A DNA stretch of 64,000 nt from Sipunculus nudus (taxonomy: Eukaryota; Annelida; Sipuncula; Golfingiida; Sipunculidae). The notes beneath the pieces were generated by a model, which worked only from the letters and a program-made list of their open reading frames with translations, was not told the DNA's origin and searched no databases. Within the stretch, counting starts at the first letter, position 1; every line of letters starts with the position of its first letter. Shown here one piece after another: positions 47,575 through 61,182 of this stretch. Location: NCBI GenBank assembly GCA_026874595.1, contig CM049320.1:5521464-5585463 (forward strand), in the 5' to 3' direction. The translations under genes were made by a program, and so were the position numbers.

Positions 47575-49768
47575 TTTTATACGACTATTCGTCCAATTCA
47601 AAGTATGTCTATGGTTCTATGGTAACTAATTGGTTTTTGGAACAGATTTATTAAACAATAAGAATTTTCACAAATACGAACACCAGCGGAAACACACCAA
47701 TAAATATGTTACGCACAGAGATGCGTGGGCGGTTAACAATATTTATAAGCACCCACGAAGGGCAAAAACATGTGGCTAAGACATCTGATTTTTTAGCAAT
47801 TGGTATAAGAAAAATCAAGATATTGTTCAGTAATGACGTGTCGTCTATTCTTTCACACGATCAGTTCAGATTTGCTCTATATAGACGTTTCCCAGCAAAA
47901 CCATCAAAGCAGTCAGGGCATCTCCTGATCGACACGTGAAGTGTCTCCGCGATACACACGGCCCCACGCATTGTGTTCTTGTTGACACCTGTGAAAGCGC
48001 CCGGTCCACTGTCTTTAACACTCGTTTAAATGAGTAAGCAAACCGTTTCAGGGCAATATTTTGACAGGATCAGATTTATTTTAAAGGGAAGAAGCTATTT
48101 TTTGTGTTAACTCAACATGTATACTTAATAGATCATGCTTCTCACGCAGCGGATATACACTGCAGTCGTCCGAGATCTCTTTTCCGTGTAACTGTTGCTT
48201 TGTAAAGCAATTTTCTCTGGGTCTGAACACCCTGGGGGACACATAGCAAAAAACTATAATCAATTCGCATTGTGCATCTAGCTCAAAATTTTTAACATGC
48301 GACACCCGCCTTCGTTGGTCCGAATCTTAGCCCTGTGCCAGAAAAGGTGTTATCAGACCAACAAAAGCGAGTGTTGCAAGTTAACACGTTTGATACCATA
48401 GGGGTTTCTTAATATTCCTCATGAATAATTAATCAGCTGACGAAAGCGAGGTTGGTAGGGAATAACAGTGAACATGTGCTCACTCAGCATGGCTGTGTAT
48501 AGCAATCTAGACCTGTCAGTTATTCCATTAATCCACTTCAAATTTGTGGATGCTTATAAACAAATTTGTTAAAAGCGTCTGGAAAGAAGTATAGATCCAA
48601 AGAAATCCGCTGCTATAAGCACAATGTGAACCAGACTTGTAAGGAAGGTACTTTCCAATTACTCTTAACATAATAGAGTTAAAGACCCTTGGGCTCACAT
48701 CTGCTGCTCCAAAAGGATTATGTAGGCCCTGAGGTGTATGCTATCTGTTAATCAGACCACAGGAAGCCATTATTTGCCTGAGGTCAATTAACATATCAAG
48801 ATATCCCAGTGTCGGGGCACAGGTGCTGACTGATACACATTCAAGACAGCAGAGAACGCGGTGGTCTGTGCATGGTCCCTCGATCTGACTGTGTACATAT
48901 ATACAAAGTTTTTCTTGTTTCATGTACAGTAGGCACAGAGTGACACACACACACCAAAACACTTTGGCAGTACCCAGCTGATACTGCCATTATGAAGTCA
49001 TTAACTTAATAAAGACTAATAAAGCTAAGATGAAACATGTCTGCTTCTGTATGGTTAAAAGCGCTCTGAAATGAAATTATGAAAAAGTTTTCTGTTCACA
49101 TACTTTTTAAAGTATAGATGTAGGTATGCTGTATCTTTCACCAATAATAAAACAGAGAAAAACACTTTGTACTTTTACAGTGGCATAGGTAGGTAAAAAA
49201 AAGGTAGGTAAAGTCTGCTGGGCTTTTACACCCGAGCCTAATGGCTCATCAGGCTGGAGCTTATCCCGGTTTCTGTAGCGTGAAGCGATTTAGGAGTTAG
49301 ACTCCTCCTGGATGGGACGCTAGTCCATCGCAAATTGGCATAGCTGTCAAGTAAAAACACGATGTCACAGTCCATTTAAAACGAATATCCCTCCTCATAA
49401 GATAGTGATATGATGAGTTTCTGGGAATGGCAAGGATAATATTAGTGCATGGGCAGAAATATAATTTTATAAATGGCACCTTTTTCCCACAGGACTTTAC
49501 ATTATTTGATAGAAAATAAAATATGTAAGGTAAGAATTATGGAATAGTATATCCAGTTATTGTTCAACACTTCACCAGCTCCACACTTTTAACTCCTGTT
49601 ACATCCTTCAAAATTCTTTATAAATCGAATCTAAAAATGTAATATGTCATATACTAAAACTATAGATTTGTCGTTGTAAATGAAAAGTTAAATATACTGA
49701 CGGTGTGTCCTACGGCTTTATGACATAAACTTCATTGACAAACAAAGTTGAATATTCTTTGATTTACA

Positions 49769-50416
49769 GTGGGTCTAGATAAAATAAACCCTAACTCTCT
49801 CTTAGGTCAGACTTATAAATGTGAACTAGAAATGATGAACGAGAACAAAAAGTGCTGGATTAAGGGAATAAAAATTGTGTTAGATAAATATAATATGAAA
49901 AGCTTTTTCATACATCCAGAATATTTTAATGCAGATCTGCTGAGAGAAAAATTACAAGCCGAATTCATTTCAGTGTGGAAAAATAATATGTGGCAGGATA
50001 ATGGAAATGGAGGAGGAAATAAACTGAGAACTTACAGGGAATTTAAAACAGAATTTAAATTTGAGGGATATTTAGAAATATTCACTGATAGAGAACAGAG
50101 AAGTAAATTTACACAATAAAGAATTAGTGCACACGAACTCAATATTGAAATGGGAAGATATATCAGACCAAAATTTCCACCAGAACAAAGAATTTGTACA
50201 AATTGTAATGAAGACGTGGTAGAAGATGAATACCATTTGTTTAAATGTAATTATTATGAAGACACAAGGGAAAGCTTTGAAATCAGTATATGTAACAGAA
50301 ATGAGTTTATAGATAAAATGAGAGCCAATATTGACGAAAGTAATACTGGTATTATAAGATTTGTATACTATGCACTAAAAAAGAGAAAACATGGGAATAA
50401 ATATACACAAAATTAA
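49769..50416 (+). pseudogene. LINE C-terminal remnant with one in-frame stop, unit 1
   Basis: Two frames, 49769-50119 and 50150-50416, are in the same register and separated only by a TAA at 50117-50119. Around the stop the peptide continues RISAHELNIEMGRY. Motifs are NKLRTYREFKTEFKFEGYL and RICTNCNEDVVEDEYHLFKC, the latter a CX2C..HX4C zinc-knuckle-like end typical of non-LTR retrotransposon polyproteins in molluscs and cnidarians. The polymerase part is absent. Apart from the stop it is remarkably uninterrupted for a relic. Confidence 0.65.
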
Positions 50417-50595
50417 AATTATTAGTAAATAGAACCAACATGAAATTTAGCCAATACAGAATAACTGTCACAAAATTTAAAATGTAAATATGTTATATTC
50501 TAAACAAAAGAGTTGAAATGTAGAAGTCATTTCTTTACTTTTAAATTCCGTCCACTAATATAAATGTGTGTATGCACATGTATGTATGTGCATAC

Positions 50596-50596
<1 letters not shown>

Positions 50597-50637
<41 letters not shown>
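50597..50637. repeat. (TA)n microsatellite, unit 1 only
   Basis: TA run inside the roughly 165-base segment (50546-50715) that unit 2 lacks. Confidence 0.85.
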
Positions 50638-50640
<3 letters not shown>

Positions 50641-51102
50641 TTCCTTAGGATTAATGTAACATGTCTAATAGATCTTTCACATACTTTAATTATAGCACAG
50701 ATATAATTATAGCAGAGATAAAAGCAGATTTATATTTCAGGAACATAATGTAAAAGTATGAGAAAATCAGGTATTGTTAAGGAGGTGCAGGTCAATTCAG
50801 CCATTGATGTAATATTATAACATCGATATTAGATAATTTACAAAATATTACATTCCCTATGTGTATGCACAGGTTTCGGTATGTTGCTCAAGCAAACTAA
50901 AATGAAACAGAAAATTTCAGATAATCAAGGATCATTAGGCCTTTTGAGGGTTTTATTTCTGTCCTTTCCCATCTATAAATTTTGTGTTTTTATATGACCC
51001 CAAGTCATAAAAGCTTTACCTAGAAATTTGCATTATAAAGAATGCCTTCAAGCCTCCGCCATTCACTTATTCGGTCCATATTACCAGGTTAATTCTTTCT
51101 CT

Positions 51103-51330
51103 AAGTGACTGTAGATTTATGACTACTCCTTACTACTTCTTATTGACGTTCCTGAAAGCGGATTAGGTGCCGGATCCACACCAAATCTAATCTATTCTTC
51201 ATAAAGGTCTTTCGTGCGTAAGTGACTGTAGATTTATGACTACTCCTTACTACTCCTTAATGACGTTCCTGAAAGCGGATCAGGTGCCGGATCCACACCA
51301 AATCTAATCTATTCTTTATTATGATCATTT
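51103..51330. repeat. Two direct copies of a ~116-bp repeat, unit 1
   Basis: AGTGACTGTAGATTTATGAC through CCACACCAAATCTAATCTAT occurs at about 51103 and again at about 51220. The same pair is in unit 2 at about 59393-59605. Confidence 0.75.
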
Positions 51331-52244
51331 CCACAATGCCTTGAAAATTTCATGAGATTGTGTTCATGACTGCTAAAGTTATACATGTCAACATATACAT
51401 AGACACACAAACACACACACAAACACGAAAGGGGAAGAATGCATACACCTAACTGGCAGATCGAGGTCATGATTCCTAATTATGTTAATACATGCATTTT
51501 ATAAATACGCGATGTCTATTGAACTGATGGGATCTTATGAATTCTTCCTTGTCACACACACACATGCAGTGACAGCAATCCGTTATACTCGGCCTTGCGG
51601 CAGGTGTAGCAGTTCAATGTTTACAATCTATACAACCCACGTCCACACAAACCTTCCTTGTTACACCTTTTTTGTGCTCATGTTTACTGTCAATGCCATT
51701 TGGGAGATAGCTAGGAAAAAGATCAATATAATTTACGCCTCATCTGTTGTGTATCAGTTTTACCCGTATTTACAGATTTTCTAACCCCCCCCCCCCCCCG
51801 CCCCCTCTTTCTATTAATTATATTTTCTTGGAGGTCTTGGTATTGTTTTATAAATAATTCTCTCATTTACGATTAATACTATAAGTTTCACTGAATTTTC
51901 CCAGCCTCTTAGTACATTGGCCGGGCTTAAAGTATAAAGCAGGACGGATACAAGAGCGGGGGGGGGGGGGTCCTAAAAGGCACACAAGTGTTCCGGGAGT
52001 GCTGTTCAATTTAAAAAAAAAACTCTTGTATGAGTATCGGGGAGCAGACGGTGTCAGACACAAATTTCTAACGTCTGACAACAATATTCCACTTCGCAAA
52101 TGTACACCTGATCACTGACCAGGCCTTCCTGGTCCACATACTGATGTATGAATTTCATGTCACGAGCACAGCGTCACAAAATAAATGTAGAAAAATATTT
52201 GTACATAACTTATTGAGACAGTAAATCACTGAAAATATATCAAG

Positions 52245-52248
<4 letters not shown>

Positions 52249-52304
<56 letters not shown>
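52249..52304. repeat. (TA)n microsatellite at a duplication boundary
   Basis: Directly precedes CTGCTAGGAAAAAGC, where similarity to the 41945 copy begins. The equivalent run in unit 2 is 60536-60580. Confidence 0.85.
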
Positions 52305-52306
<2 letters not shown>

Positions 52307-52907
52307 GCTAGGAAAAAGCATGAAGAAAAAGTCAATCTAAACCTTCACATTTTTCTTTCTAGCCATGACGCTTGCTGTATCATTTTTCCATGTAATACTT
52401 CATGCTAGATTTCATAAAAATATTGATGGTTCCTTTATAATAAAGGGGAGCCCTTTATTATTTATTATTACGTTATTTATTGCAACTACAAGTTATTTAA
52501 CAAATGTAGACTGATAATTCATTAATATCTGATGGTGTTTATAAAAATTAACCAATAAAAATATCAAATAAAATATTAATATTGCCATCAGGATGAACTG
52601 CTTAAGATAACAGGTATAGTACAATGATTTTTAGATAAAAAAAAATTTGTAAGACGAAAAAATATAAATTATTCGCATGATCAATTGGTATGGTGTTTGT
52701 GATTTAACATTCAGAAATGTATAAAACATCTAAGGATATTTTGATAAAACTCCATTGAAGTAGAATGTTGGCATATTTTATTGTTTTATATTAAAGAATT
52801 CATATTCTTTATATCAAACATACAATATAAACATAATTACTGCAACAGCCAATTTGTGTAAATGTGCCTTTTCTAAGCTTCCCCCATTTCGCACGTATCA
52901 GACTTAC

Positions 52908-53058
52908 TTTCTTGAATTAAGGCACTCAAAGAAGAAAACTGTTTTTCGTGGTTAATACGAAGAATATGATACCTGCTAGAGATCATGCTGAAACTTTCAT
53001 ATAATTTATTGTGCAGATTTTCTAAAACAAGTTTAGGACCAACTTTTGATCTGATCCC
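52908..53058 (-). CDS. Candidate conserved exon, function unknown (copy 2)
   Basis: On the minus strand CTTTTTCTACAG is followed by 151 open bases and GTAAGT. The exon encodes about 50 residues including GPKLVLENLHNKLYESFSMI and RYHILRINHEKQ, enters in phase 0 and leaves in phase 1. Comparison with the older copy at 42717-42868 shows several changes at silent third positions, which suggests past selection on the protein. It lies on the lectin strand but beyond the lectin stop codons, so it belongs to another gene or an alternative transcript. No domain is recognised. Confidence 0.4.
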
Positions 53059-55094
53059 CTGTAGAAAAAGTACACAACCAACCACAACCAACGTCGTAAA
53101 ATCTTTTAAATCGTCATTATGTATCTTTGTGTTTCTAGTGTCATTTTAATATGGCATAATTTGTGATCACAAAGACCTGCCTAGCCGATAATAATCATAT
53201 TCATCTCAAAAGTGTGTAACATAAAACTCAATTCCCTCCCGCGATTGATGCAACCGAGTCAGAAACTTCAATTCTGGCTCATGCCAGCGCAAAGCTGGTG
53301 AAGGTATAGAAATATACATTATTTTTGTGTTTTCTCACCGGACAGCGGTATCTGATCCAAGTGTTGTCATGTAGCGGGAGTCAATTCATTAGCTATACCC
53401 ACTGAGTGAGGGGATCTTCTAGAGAATAAAAATTATTGAAAGTATTAAGATGAATGATGCTCATGCAGAGAATGGTACTGCTAACAAACTCTCTGAGTTA
53501 CAGGAAGAAAAAAAAGGTGTCAGTACTAGTATCTCTTGATTAATTTCCTTTACTTCGGAGTGCGATGACATCATATGGTGCTAGTTCAGTTTTCAGCCCA
53601 CTTACAGCCTTAGACAAGATTTTCCAGCATGTCGCGTTTGAAATAAAGCTGTAAACTGATGTGAACGGTATGGTTTGTGCCCTGCAGAGGTTATACAGAA
53701 CAACAGCAGCAATATGCCATTTTCAAAATTAAAATTGCATAAAATGAGTAAATTGCAGATGGTGTCGCCAGTATTCCTCTACTTTACTATAATGAATTTC
53801 ATAACAACAATTCAGCTTATCCTGACAAATATTGTTTATGAATTCTCATTTACATGAGTCTTAGCTTCTTAGATGTTTCCCCTCTAACCTGGCGAATATA
53901 AGTCACATTGATCCAAATTGGCATTTATTTATGGAATATGCTTGCATAAGAGATTAAAACTTCCTTGGTCTTGTCGGCTTTGATTTTCAGGACGAACGGC
54001 TAGCAAGAAAAACGGCGGACAAAGGGCCATCTCTATAGCTAAGACGAGTCACAAATAGATGGGCTAAAGACCTATGTACTTTTTCAAAAAAAGGAAATCA
54101 CCCGATTGCTAGTAATTTATCTAACAATCAGTCGATATATTTCCGTCCATTGTGACTGTGCATCGTCTTGTCAAAATATTAAAATCTTAATACCGAATAA
54201 TTTTCCCAATAACCAGCACATGACAACTATTAATGAATTTACTGTTTACATTGAGAGAGCTCTATTACAAAGGGTTGAACAACCACTTGGTGAAACTGAT
54301 TTTGTTTACTTTGATCATGATCATATAAGTCCTACATTTAATAACATGCAGTCTCTAAACACCATAAAAGGGATGCAGGTAGGGGGCAAAGCCATTTGTC
54401 AGAAATTATATAAACGGCATCTAAGGGGTCCATTTTTGCAATAAAATGCAATCTTTGGTTACGATATTAATTGAAAGAGGGCAAGTCTTGTTGTCAGTTC
54501 ATGAACAAGGGAGAAGATTTGCATTGAATTTGGACAATCCCTCGCTAATTTAGCATTGAATCTTGAGATAATATATCGATACAGCACTAATATTCATATC
54601 CCATGCACTACTGGGAAAACGTACATTTCATACATGCTTCAGTTTGCATGCACACACATGGGTCACAAACTTCAAGATCATCCTTGGAAATAGAATACAA
54701 TCATACTTATTAATAACCATGCCGTTTATTAAGAAACGGTGTCCTTTTATAGCATTAAAATGAAGATTTGTATACATCTAGCATTCACAGGTATACACTG
54801 TTTCCTGTTTCGTATTGTTTATCAGTGATATTTGTATAAAAGGGAAGTTTAATTCAGTGTCTCTGTATAGAGGTTAGTAATCATAACAAACTGATCTTGC
54901 TGAATTACACATACATTATTACATGTAGATATAGAATATCAAATCTTTTACATTTTTACCGGAATGTGATTTTGAATAAAAAGCAATGGTGTCTGTATTA
55001 CACTTAGCTGTATTCAAGGAATATGTTTCCAGAAAGATGTCTCTCTTACACATAGCTGTGTTCAAGGAATATTTTCTCCAGAAAGATTTCTCTC

Positions 55095-55390
55095 TTACAC
55101 ACAGCTATATTCAAGGACCATGTACTTCAAAAGGCCGTGGCATGGATCACCAAATACAGAGTTAGTAGCTGATATTTCGCATGAAGACCGTCCTTGGCAC
55201 CTCTGACGAAAGATCGTGGTAGCCCGGGCGCTGAAAAAAGTGATTTCCTCTGACGCCGAGTTATTACTACAGACCAGTCGACTGGCACGACCGTAGAAGG
55301 CGCTCAGGACTAGAATCTTTGCATCTCCAAAAGGTAATATCACGCTGCTGGATTCACAGGCCGTTGCCTGTCGGCTGTTGCGACCGCAAA
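55095..55390 (-). pseudogene. SUEL-type lectin B, orphan exon 2 lacking a signal exon
   Basis: Acceptor and whole SUEL domain are intact with YGR and DPC motifs, but there is no in-frame ATG before the domain (a TAA precedes the acceptor) and no signal exon between here and the window's end. The intron is cut at 55688 by the duplication junction, which brings in copied upstream DNA of lectin A from 40 bases before its ATG. Two conserved cysteines are Phe (VILPFGDAK and SEEITFFSA) and a new one precedes the domain (VCGRN). It could still be used as an alternative last exon by a first exon further right. Confidence 0.75.
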
Positions 55391-55802
55391 CTACAAGTTA
55401 TACGATATTGTTTGAAGCAGTAATGATTATACGCAAGTATAAATGAATGCTGATAAAAATCGAAGAGGCAAAGCTTTTGCGTTCTTATTTTCTCCACGGA
55501 TTATATGTTGAAGGGACGCGAGATGTTCGATAAAACACAAGTATGCCACTTATTGTATGCACATTTTCCGCGACCCTGCTGATTGTATATTTTCCATGTA
55601 GCTAATACAGCCATTTCAAGCTACGACGAAACTCTCTAAACGCCCTTTTCCATGGCGCGCGTTTTTTGGGCAGTTTACACGCCTAGTATTATTCTGTTTC
55701 ATATATTTGTTATATCGTGTAGCCTTGGCATTCAGCCAGCATCGAGAGGCGAATCTCGCCAAAATTATAGTCCTGTAGTTTACCTGAGATTTCCTCCTAA
55801 TG

Positions 55803-55875
<73 letters not shown>

Positions 55876-55984
55876 CATCTACTTGACATTTATCATCATC
55901 AATTATGTAGGCGTAATGCTTCCTTCCAAGAACTGCACCCAGTCTGTCACATCTAAACTACTTGTAGTTATAGGTTCTTCGGAG

Positions 55985-56038
<54 letters not shown>

Positions 56039-58225
56039 TTTTATTCGACTATTCTTCCAATTCAAAGTATGTCTATGGTTCCTAATTGGTTTTTGGAACA
56101 GATTTATTAAACAATAAGAATTTTCACAAATACGAACACCAGCGGAAACACACCAATAAATATGTTACGCACAGAGATGCGTGGGCGGTTAACAATATTT
56201 ATAAGCACCCACGAAGGGCAAAAACATGTGGCTAAGACATCTGATTTTTTAGCAATTGGTATAAGAAAAATCAAGATATTGTTCAGTAATGACGTGTCGT
56301 CTATTCTTTCACACGATCAGTTCAGATTTGCTCTATATAGACGTTTCCCAGCAAAACCATCAAAGCAGTCAGGGCATCTCCTGATCGACACGTGAAGTGT
56401 CTCCGCGATACACACGGCCCCACGCATTGTGTTCTTGTTGACACCTGTGAAAGCGCCCGGTCCACTGTCTTTAACACTCGTTTAAATGAGTAAGCAAACC
56501 GTTTCAGGGCAATATTTTGACAGGATCAGATTTATTTTAAAGGGAAGAAGCTATTTTTTGTGTTAACTCAACATGTATACTTAATAGATCACGCTCCTCA
56601 CGCAGCGGTTATACACTGCAGTCGTCCGAGATCTCTTTTCCGTGTAACTGTTGCTTTGTAAAGCAATTTTCTCTGGGTCTGAACACCCTGGGGGACACAT
56701 AGCAAAAAACTATAATCAATTCGCATTGTGCATCTAGCTCAAAATTTTAAAAATGCGACACCCGCCTTCGTTGGTCCGAATCTTAGCCCTGTGCCAGAAA
56801 AGGTGTTATCAGACCAACAAAAGCGAGTGTTGCAAGTTAACACGTTTGATACCATAGGGGTTTCTTAATATTCCTCATGAATAATTAATCAGCTGACGAA
56901 AGCGAGGTTGGTAGGGAATAACAGTGAACATGTGCTCACTCAGCATGGCTGTGTATAGCAATCTAGACCTGTCAGTTATTCCATTAATCCACTTCAAATT
57001 TGTGGATGCCTATAAACAAATTTGTTAAAAGCGTCTGGAAAGAAGTATAGATCCAAAGAAATCCGCTGCTATAAGCACAATGTGAACCAGACTTGTAAGG
57101 AAGGTACTTTCCAATTACTCTTAACATAATAGAGTTAAAGACCCTTGGGCTCACATCTGCTGCTCCAAAAGGATTATGTAGGCCCTGAGGTGTATGCTAT
57201 CTGTTAATCAGACCACAGGAAGCCATTAATTGCCTGAGGTCAATTAACATATCAAGATATCCCAGTGTCGGGGCACAGGTGCTGACTGATACACATTCAA
57301 GACAGCAGAGAACGCGGTGGTCTGTGCATGGTCCCTCGATCTGACTGTGTACATATATACAAAGTTTTTCTTGTTTCATGTACAGTAGGCACAGAGTGAC
57401 ACACACACACCAAAACACTTTGGCAGTACCCAGCTGATACTGCCATTATGAAGTCATTAACTTAATAAAGACTAATAAAGCTAAGATGAAACATGTCTGC
57501 TTCTGTATGGTTAAAAGCGCTCTGAAATGAAATTATGAAAAAGTTTTCTGTTCACATACTTTTTAAAAGTATAGATGTAGGTATGCTGTATCTTTCACCA
57601 ATAATAAAACAGAGAAAAACACTTTGTACTTTTACAGTGGCATAGGTAGGTAAAAAAATGGTAGGTAAAGTCTGCTGGGCTTTTACACCCGAGCCTAATG
57701 GCTCATCAGGCTGGAGCTTATCCCGGTTTCTGTAGCGTGAAGCGATTTAGGAGTTAGACTCCTCCTGGATGGGACGCTAGTCCATCGCAAATTGGCATAG
57801 CTGTCAAGTAAAAACACGATGTCACAGTCCATTTAAAACGAATATCCCTCCTCATAAGATAGTGATATGATGAGTTTCTGGGAATGGCAAGGATAATATT
57901 AGTGCATGGGCAGAAATATAATTTTATAAATGGCACCTTTTTCCCACAGGACTTTACATTATTTGATAGAAAATAAAATATGTAAGGTAAGAATTATGGA
58001 ATAGTATATCCAGTTATTGTTCAACACTTCACCAGCTCCACACTTTTAACTCCTGTTACATCCTTCAAAATTCTTTATAAATCGAATCTAAAAATGTAAT
58101 ATGTCATATACTAAAACTATAGATTTGTCGTTGTAAATGAAAAGTTAAATATACTGACGGTGTGTCCTACGGCTTTATGACATAAACTTCATTGACAAAC
58201 AAAGTTGAATATTCTTTGATTTACA

Positions 58226-58873
58226 GTGGGTCTAGATAAAATAAACCCTAACTCTCTCTTAGGTCAGACTTATAAATGTGAACTAGAAATGATGAACGAG
58301 AACAAAAAGTGCTGGATTAAGGGAATAAAAATTGTGTTAGATAAATATAATATGAAAAGCTTTTTCATACATCCAGAATATTTTAATGCAGATCTGCTGA
58401 GAGAAAAATTACAAGCCGAATTCATTTCAGTGTGGAAAAATAATATGTGGCAGGATAATGGAAATGGAGGAGGAAATAAACTGAGAACTTACGGGGAATT
58501 TAAAACAGAATTTAAATTTGAGGGATATTTAGAAATATTCACTAATAGAGAACAGAGAAGTAAATTTACACAATAAAGAATTAGTGCACACGAACTCAAT
58601 ATTGAAATGGGAAGATATATCAGACCAAAATTTCCACCAGAACAAAGAATTTGTACAAATTGTAATGAAGACGTGGTAGAAGATGAATACCATTTGTTTA
58701 AATGTAATTATTATGAAGACATAAGGGAAAGCTTTGAAATCAGTATATGTAACAGAAATGAGTTTATAGATAAAATGAGAGCCAATATTGACGAAAGTAA
58801 TACTGGTATTATAAGATTTGTATACTATGCACTAAAAAAGAGAAAACATGGGAATAAATATACACAAAATTAA
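58226..58873 (+). pseudogene. LINE C-terminal remnant, unit 2
   Basis: Same two frames and same TAA as at 49769-50416, with three amino-acid differences visible (for example YREF to YGEF and FTDR to FTNR). The shared stop shows the decay predates the duplication. Confidence 0.65.
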
Positions 58874-60532
58874 AATTATTAGTAAATAGAACCAACATGA
58901 AATTTAGCCAATACAGAATAACTGTCACAAAATTTAAAATGTAAATATGTTATATTCTAAACAAAAGAGTTGAAATGTAGAAGTCATTTCTTTACTTTTA
59001 AATTCCAGTAAAATAAAAGCAGATTTATATTTCAGGAACATAATGTAAAAGTATGAGAAAATCAGGTATTGTTAAGGAGGTGCAGGTCAATTCAGCCATT
59101 GATGTAATATTATAACATCGATATTAGATAATTTACAAAATATTACATTCCCTATGTGTATGCACAGGTTTCGGTATGTTGCTCAAGCAAACTAAAATGA
59201 AACAGAAAATTTCAGATAATCAAGGATCATTAGGCCTTTTGAGGGTTTTATTTCTGTCCTTTCCCATCTATAAATTTTGTGTTTTTATATGAAGTCATAA
59301 AAGCTATACCTAGAAATTTGCATTATAAAGAATGCCTTCAAGCCTCCGCCATTCACTTATTCGGTCCATATTACCAGGTTAATTCTTTCTCTAAGTGACT
59401 GTAGATTTATGACTACTCCTTACTACTTCTTATTGACGTTCCTGAAAGCGGATTAGGTGCCGGATCCACACCAAATCTAATCTATTCTTCATAAAGGTCT
59501 TTCGTGCGTAAGTGACTGTAGATTTATGACTACTCCTTACTACTCCTTAATGACGTTCCTGAAAGCGGATCAGGTGCCGGATCCACACCAAATCTTATCT
59601 ATTCTTTATTATGATCATTTCCACAATGCCTTGAAAATTTCATGAGATTCTGTTCATGACTGCTAAAGTTATACATGTCAACATATACATAGACACACAA
59701 ACACACACACAAACACGAAAGGGGAAGAATGCATACACCTAACTGGCAGATCGAGGTCATGATTCCTAATTATGTTAATACATGCATTTTATAAATACGC
59801 GATGTCTATTGAACTGATGGGATCTTATGAATTCTTCCTTGTCACACACACACATGCAGTGACAGCAATTCGTTATACTCGGCCTTGCGGCAGGTGTAGC
59901 AGTTCAATGTTTACAATCTATACAACCCACGTCCACACAAACCTTCCTTGTTACACCTTTTTTGTGCTCATGTTTACTGTCAATGCCATTTGGGAGATAG
60001 CTAGGAAAAAGATCAATATAATTTACGCCTCATCTGTTGTGTATCAGTTTTACCCGTATTTACAGATTTTCTAACCCCCCCCCCCCGCCCCCTCTTTCTA
60101 TTGATTATATTTTCTTGGAGGTCTTGGTATTGTTTTATAAATAATTCTCTCATTTACGATTAATACTATAAGCTTCACTGAATTTTGCCAGCCTCTTAGT
60201 ACATTGGCCGGGCTTAAAGTATAAAGCAGGACGGATACAAGAGCGGGGGGGGGGGGGGGTCCTAAAAGGCACACAAGTGTTCCGGGAGTGCTGTTCAATT
60301 TAAAAAAAAACTCTTGTATGAGTATCGGGGAGCAGACGGTGTCAGACACAAATTTCTAACGTCTGACAACAATATTCCACTTCGCAAATGTACACCTGAT
60401 CACTGACCAGGCCTTCCTGGTCCACATACTGATGTATGAATTTCATGTCACGAGCACAGCGTCACAAAATAAATGTAGAAAAATATTTGTACATAACTTA
60501 TTGAGACAGTAAATCACTGAAAATATATCAAG

Positions 60533-60535
<3 letters not shown>

Positions 60536-60580
<45 letters not shown>
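60536..60580. repeat. (TA)n microsatellite, unit 2
   Basis: Equivalent of 52249-52304 and located just before the CTGCTAGGAAAAAGC boundary word. Confidence 0.85.
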
Positions 60581-60582
<2 letters not shown>

Positions 60583-61182
60583 GCTAGGAAAAAGCATGAA
60601 GAAAAAGTCAATCTAAACCTTCACATTTTTCTTTCTAGCCATGACGCTTGCTGTATCATTTTTCCATGTAATACTTCATGCTAGATTTCATAAAAATATT
60701 GATGGTTCCTTTATAATAAAGGGGAGCCCTTTATTATTTATTATTACGTTATTTATTGCAACTACAAGTTATTTAACAAATGTAGACTGATAATTCATTA
60801 ATATCTGATGGTGTTTATAAAAATTAACCAATAAAAATATCAAATAAAATATTAATATTGCCATCAGGATGAACTGCTTAAGATAACAGGTATAGTACAA
60901 TGATTTTTAGATAAAAAAAATTTGTAAGACGAAAAAATATAAATTATTCGCATGATCAATTGGTATGGTGTTTGTGATTTAACATTCAGAAATGTATAAA
61001 ACATCTAAGGATATTTTGATAAAACTCCATTGAAGTAGAATGTTGGCATATTTTATTGTTTTATATTAAAGAATTCATATTCTTTATATCAAACATACAA
61101 TATAAACATAATTACTGCAACAGCCAATTTGTGTAAATGTGCCTTTTCTAAGCTTCCCCCATTTCGCACGTATCAGACTTAC

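Larger units (their letters stand above)
47240..55688. repeat. Recent tandem segmental duplication, unit 1
   Basis: Aligns almost base for base with 55689-63951. Differences are scattered substitutions, TA-run lengths, about 165 bases present here (50546-50715) and absent from unit 2, and a 10-12-base indel near 54375. The left edge is at TTATTCTGTTTCA, 40 bases upstream of the lectin A ATG; the right edge is in the intron of lectin B. Confidence 0.9.
52305..55688. repeat. Older segmental duplication, copy 2
   Basis: Counterpart of 41945-45505, carrying the SUEL exon of lectin B. Similarity to copy 1 fades near 55640. Confidence 0.8.

Noticed and set aside
48741-48962. Cys-rich 73-codon minus-strand frame, also at 57197
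   Set aside because: Present in both recent units only because they are near-identical; no splice sites, signal peptide pattern or known motif supports it.
54106-54444. 112-codon + strand frame open in both recent copies (54106 and 62381)
   Set aside because: The older counterpart near 43850-44185 has stops, and the differences are largely non-synonymous, so there is no sign of coding constraint.
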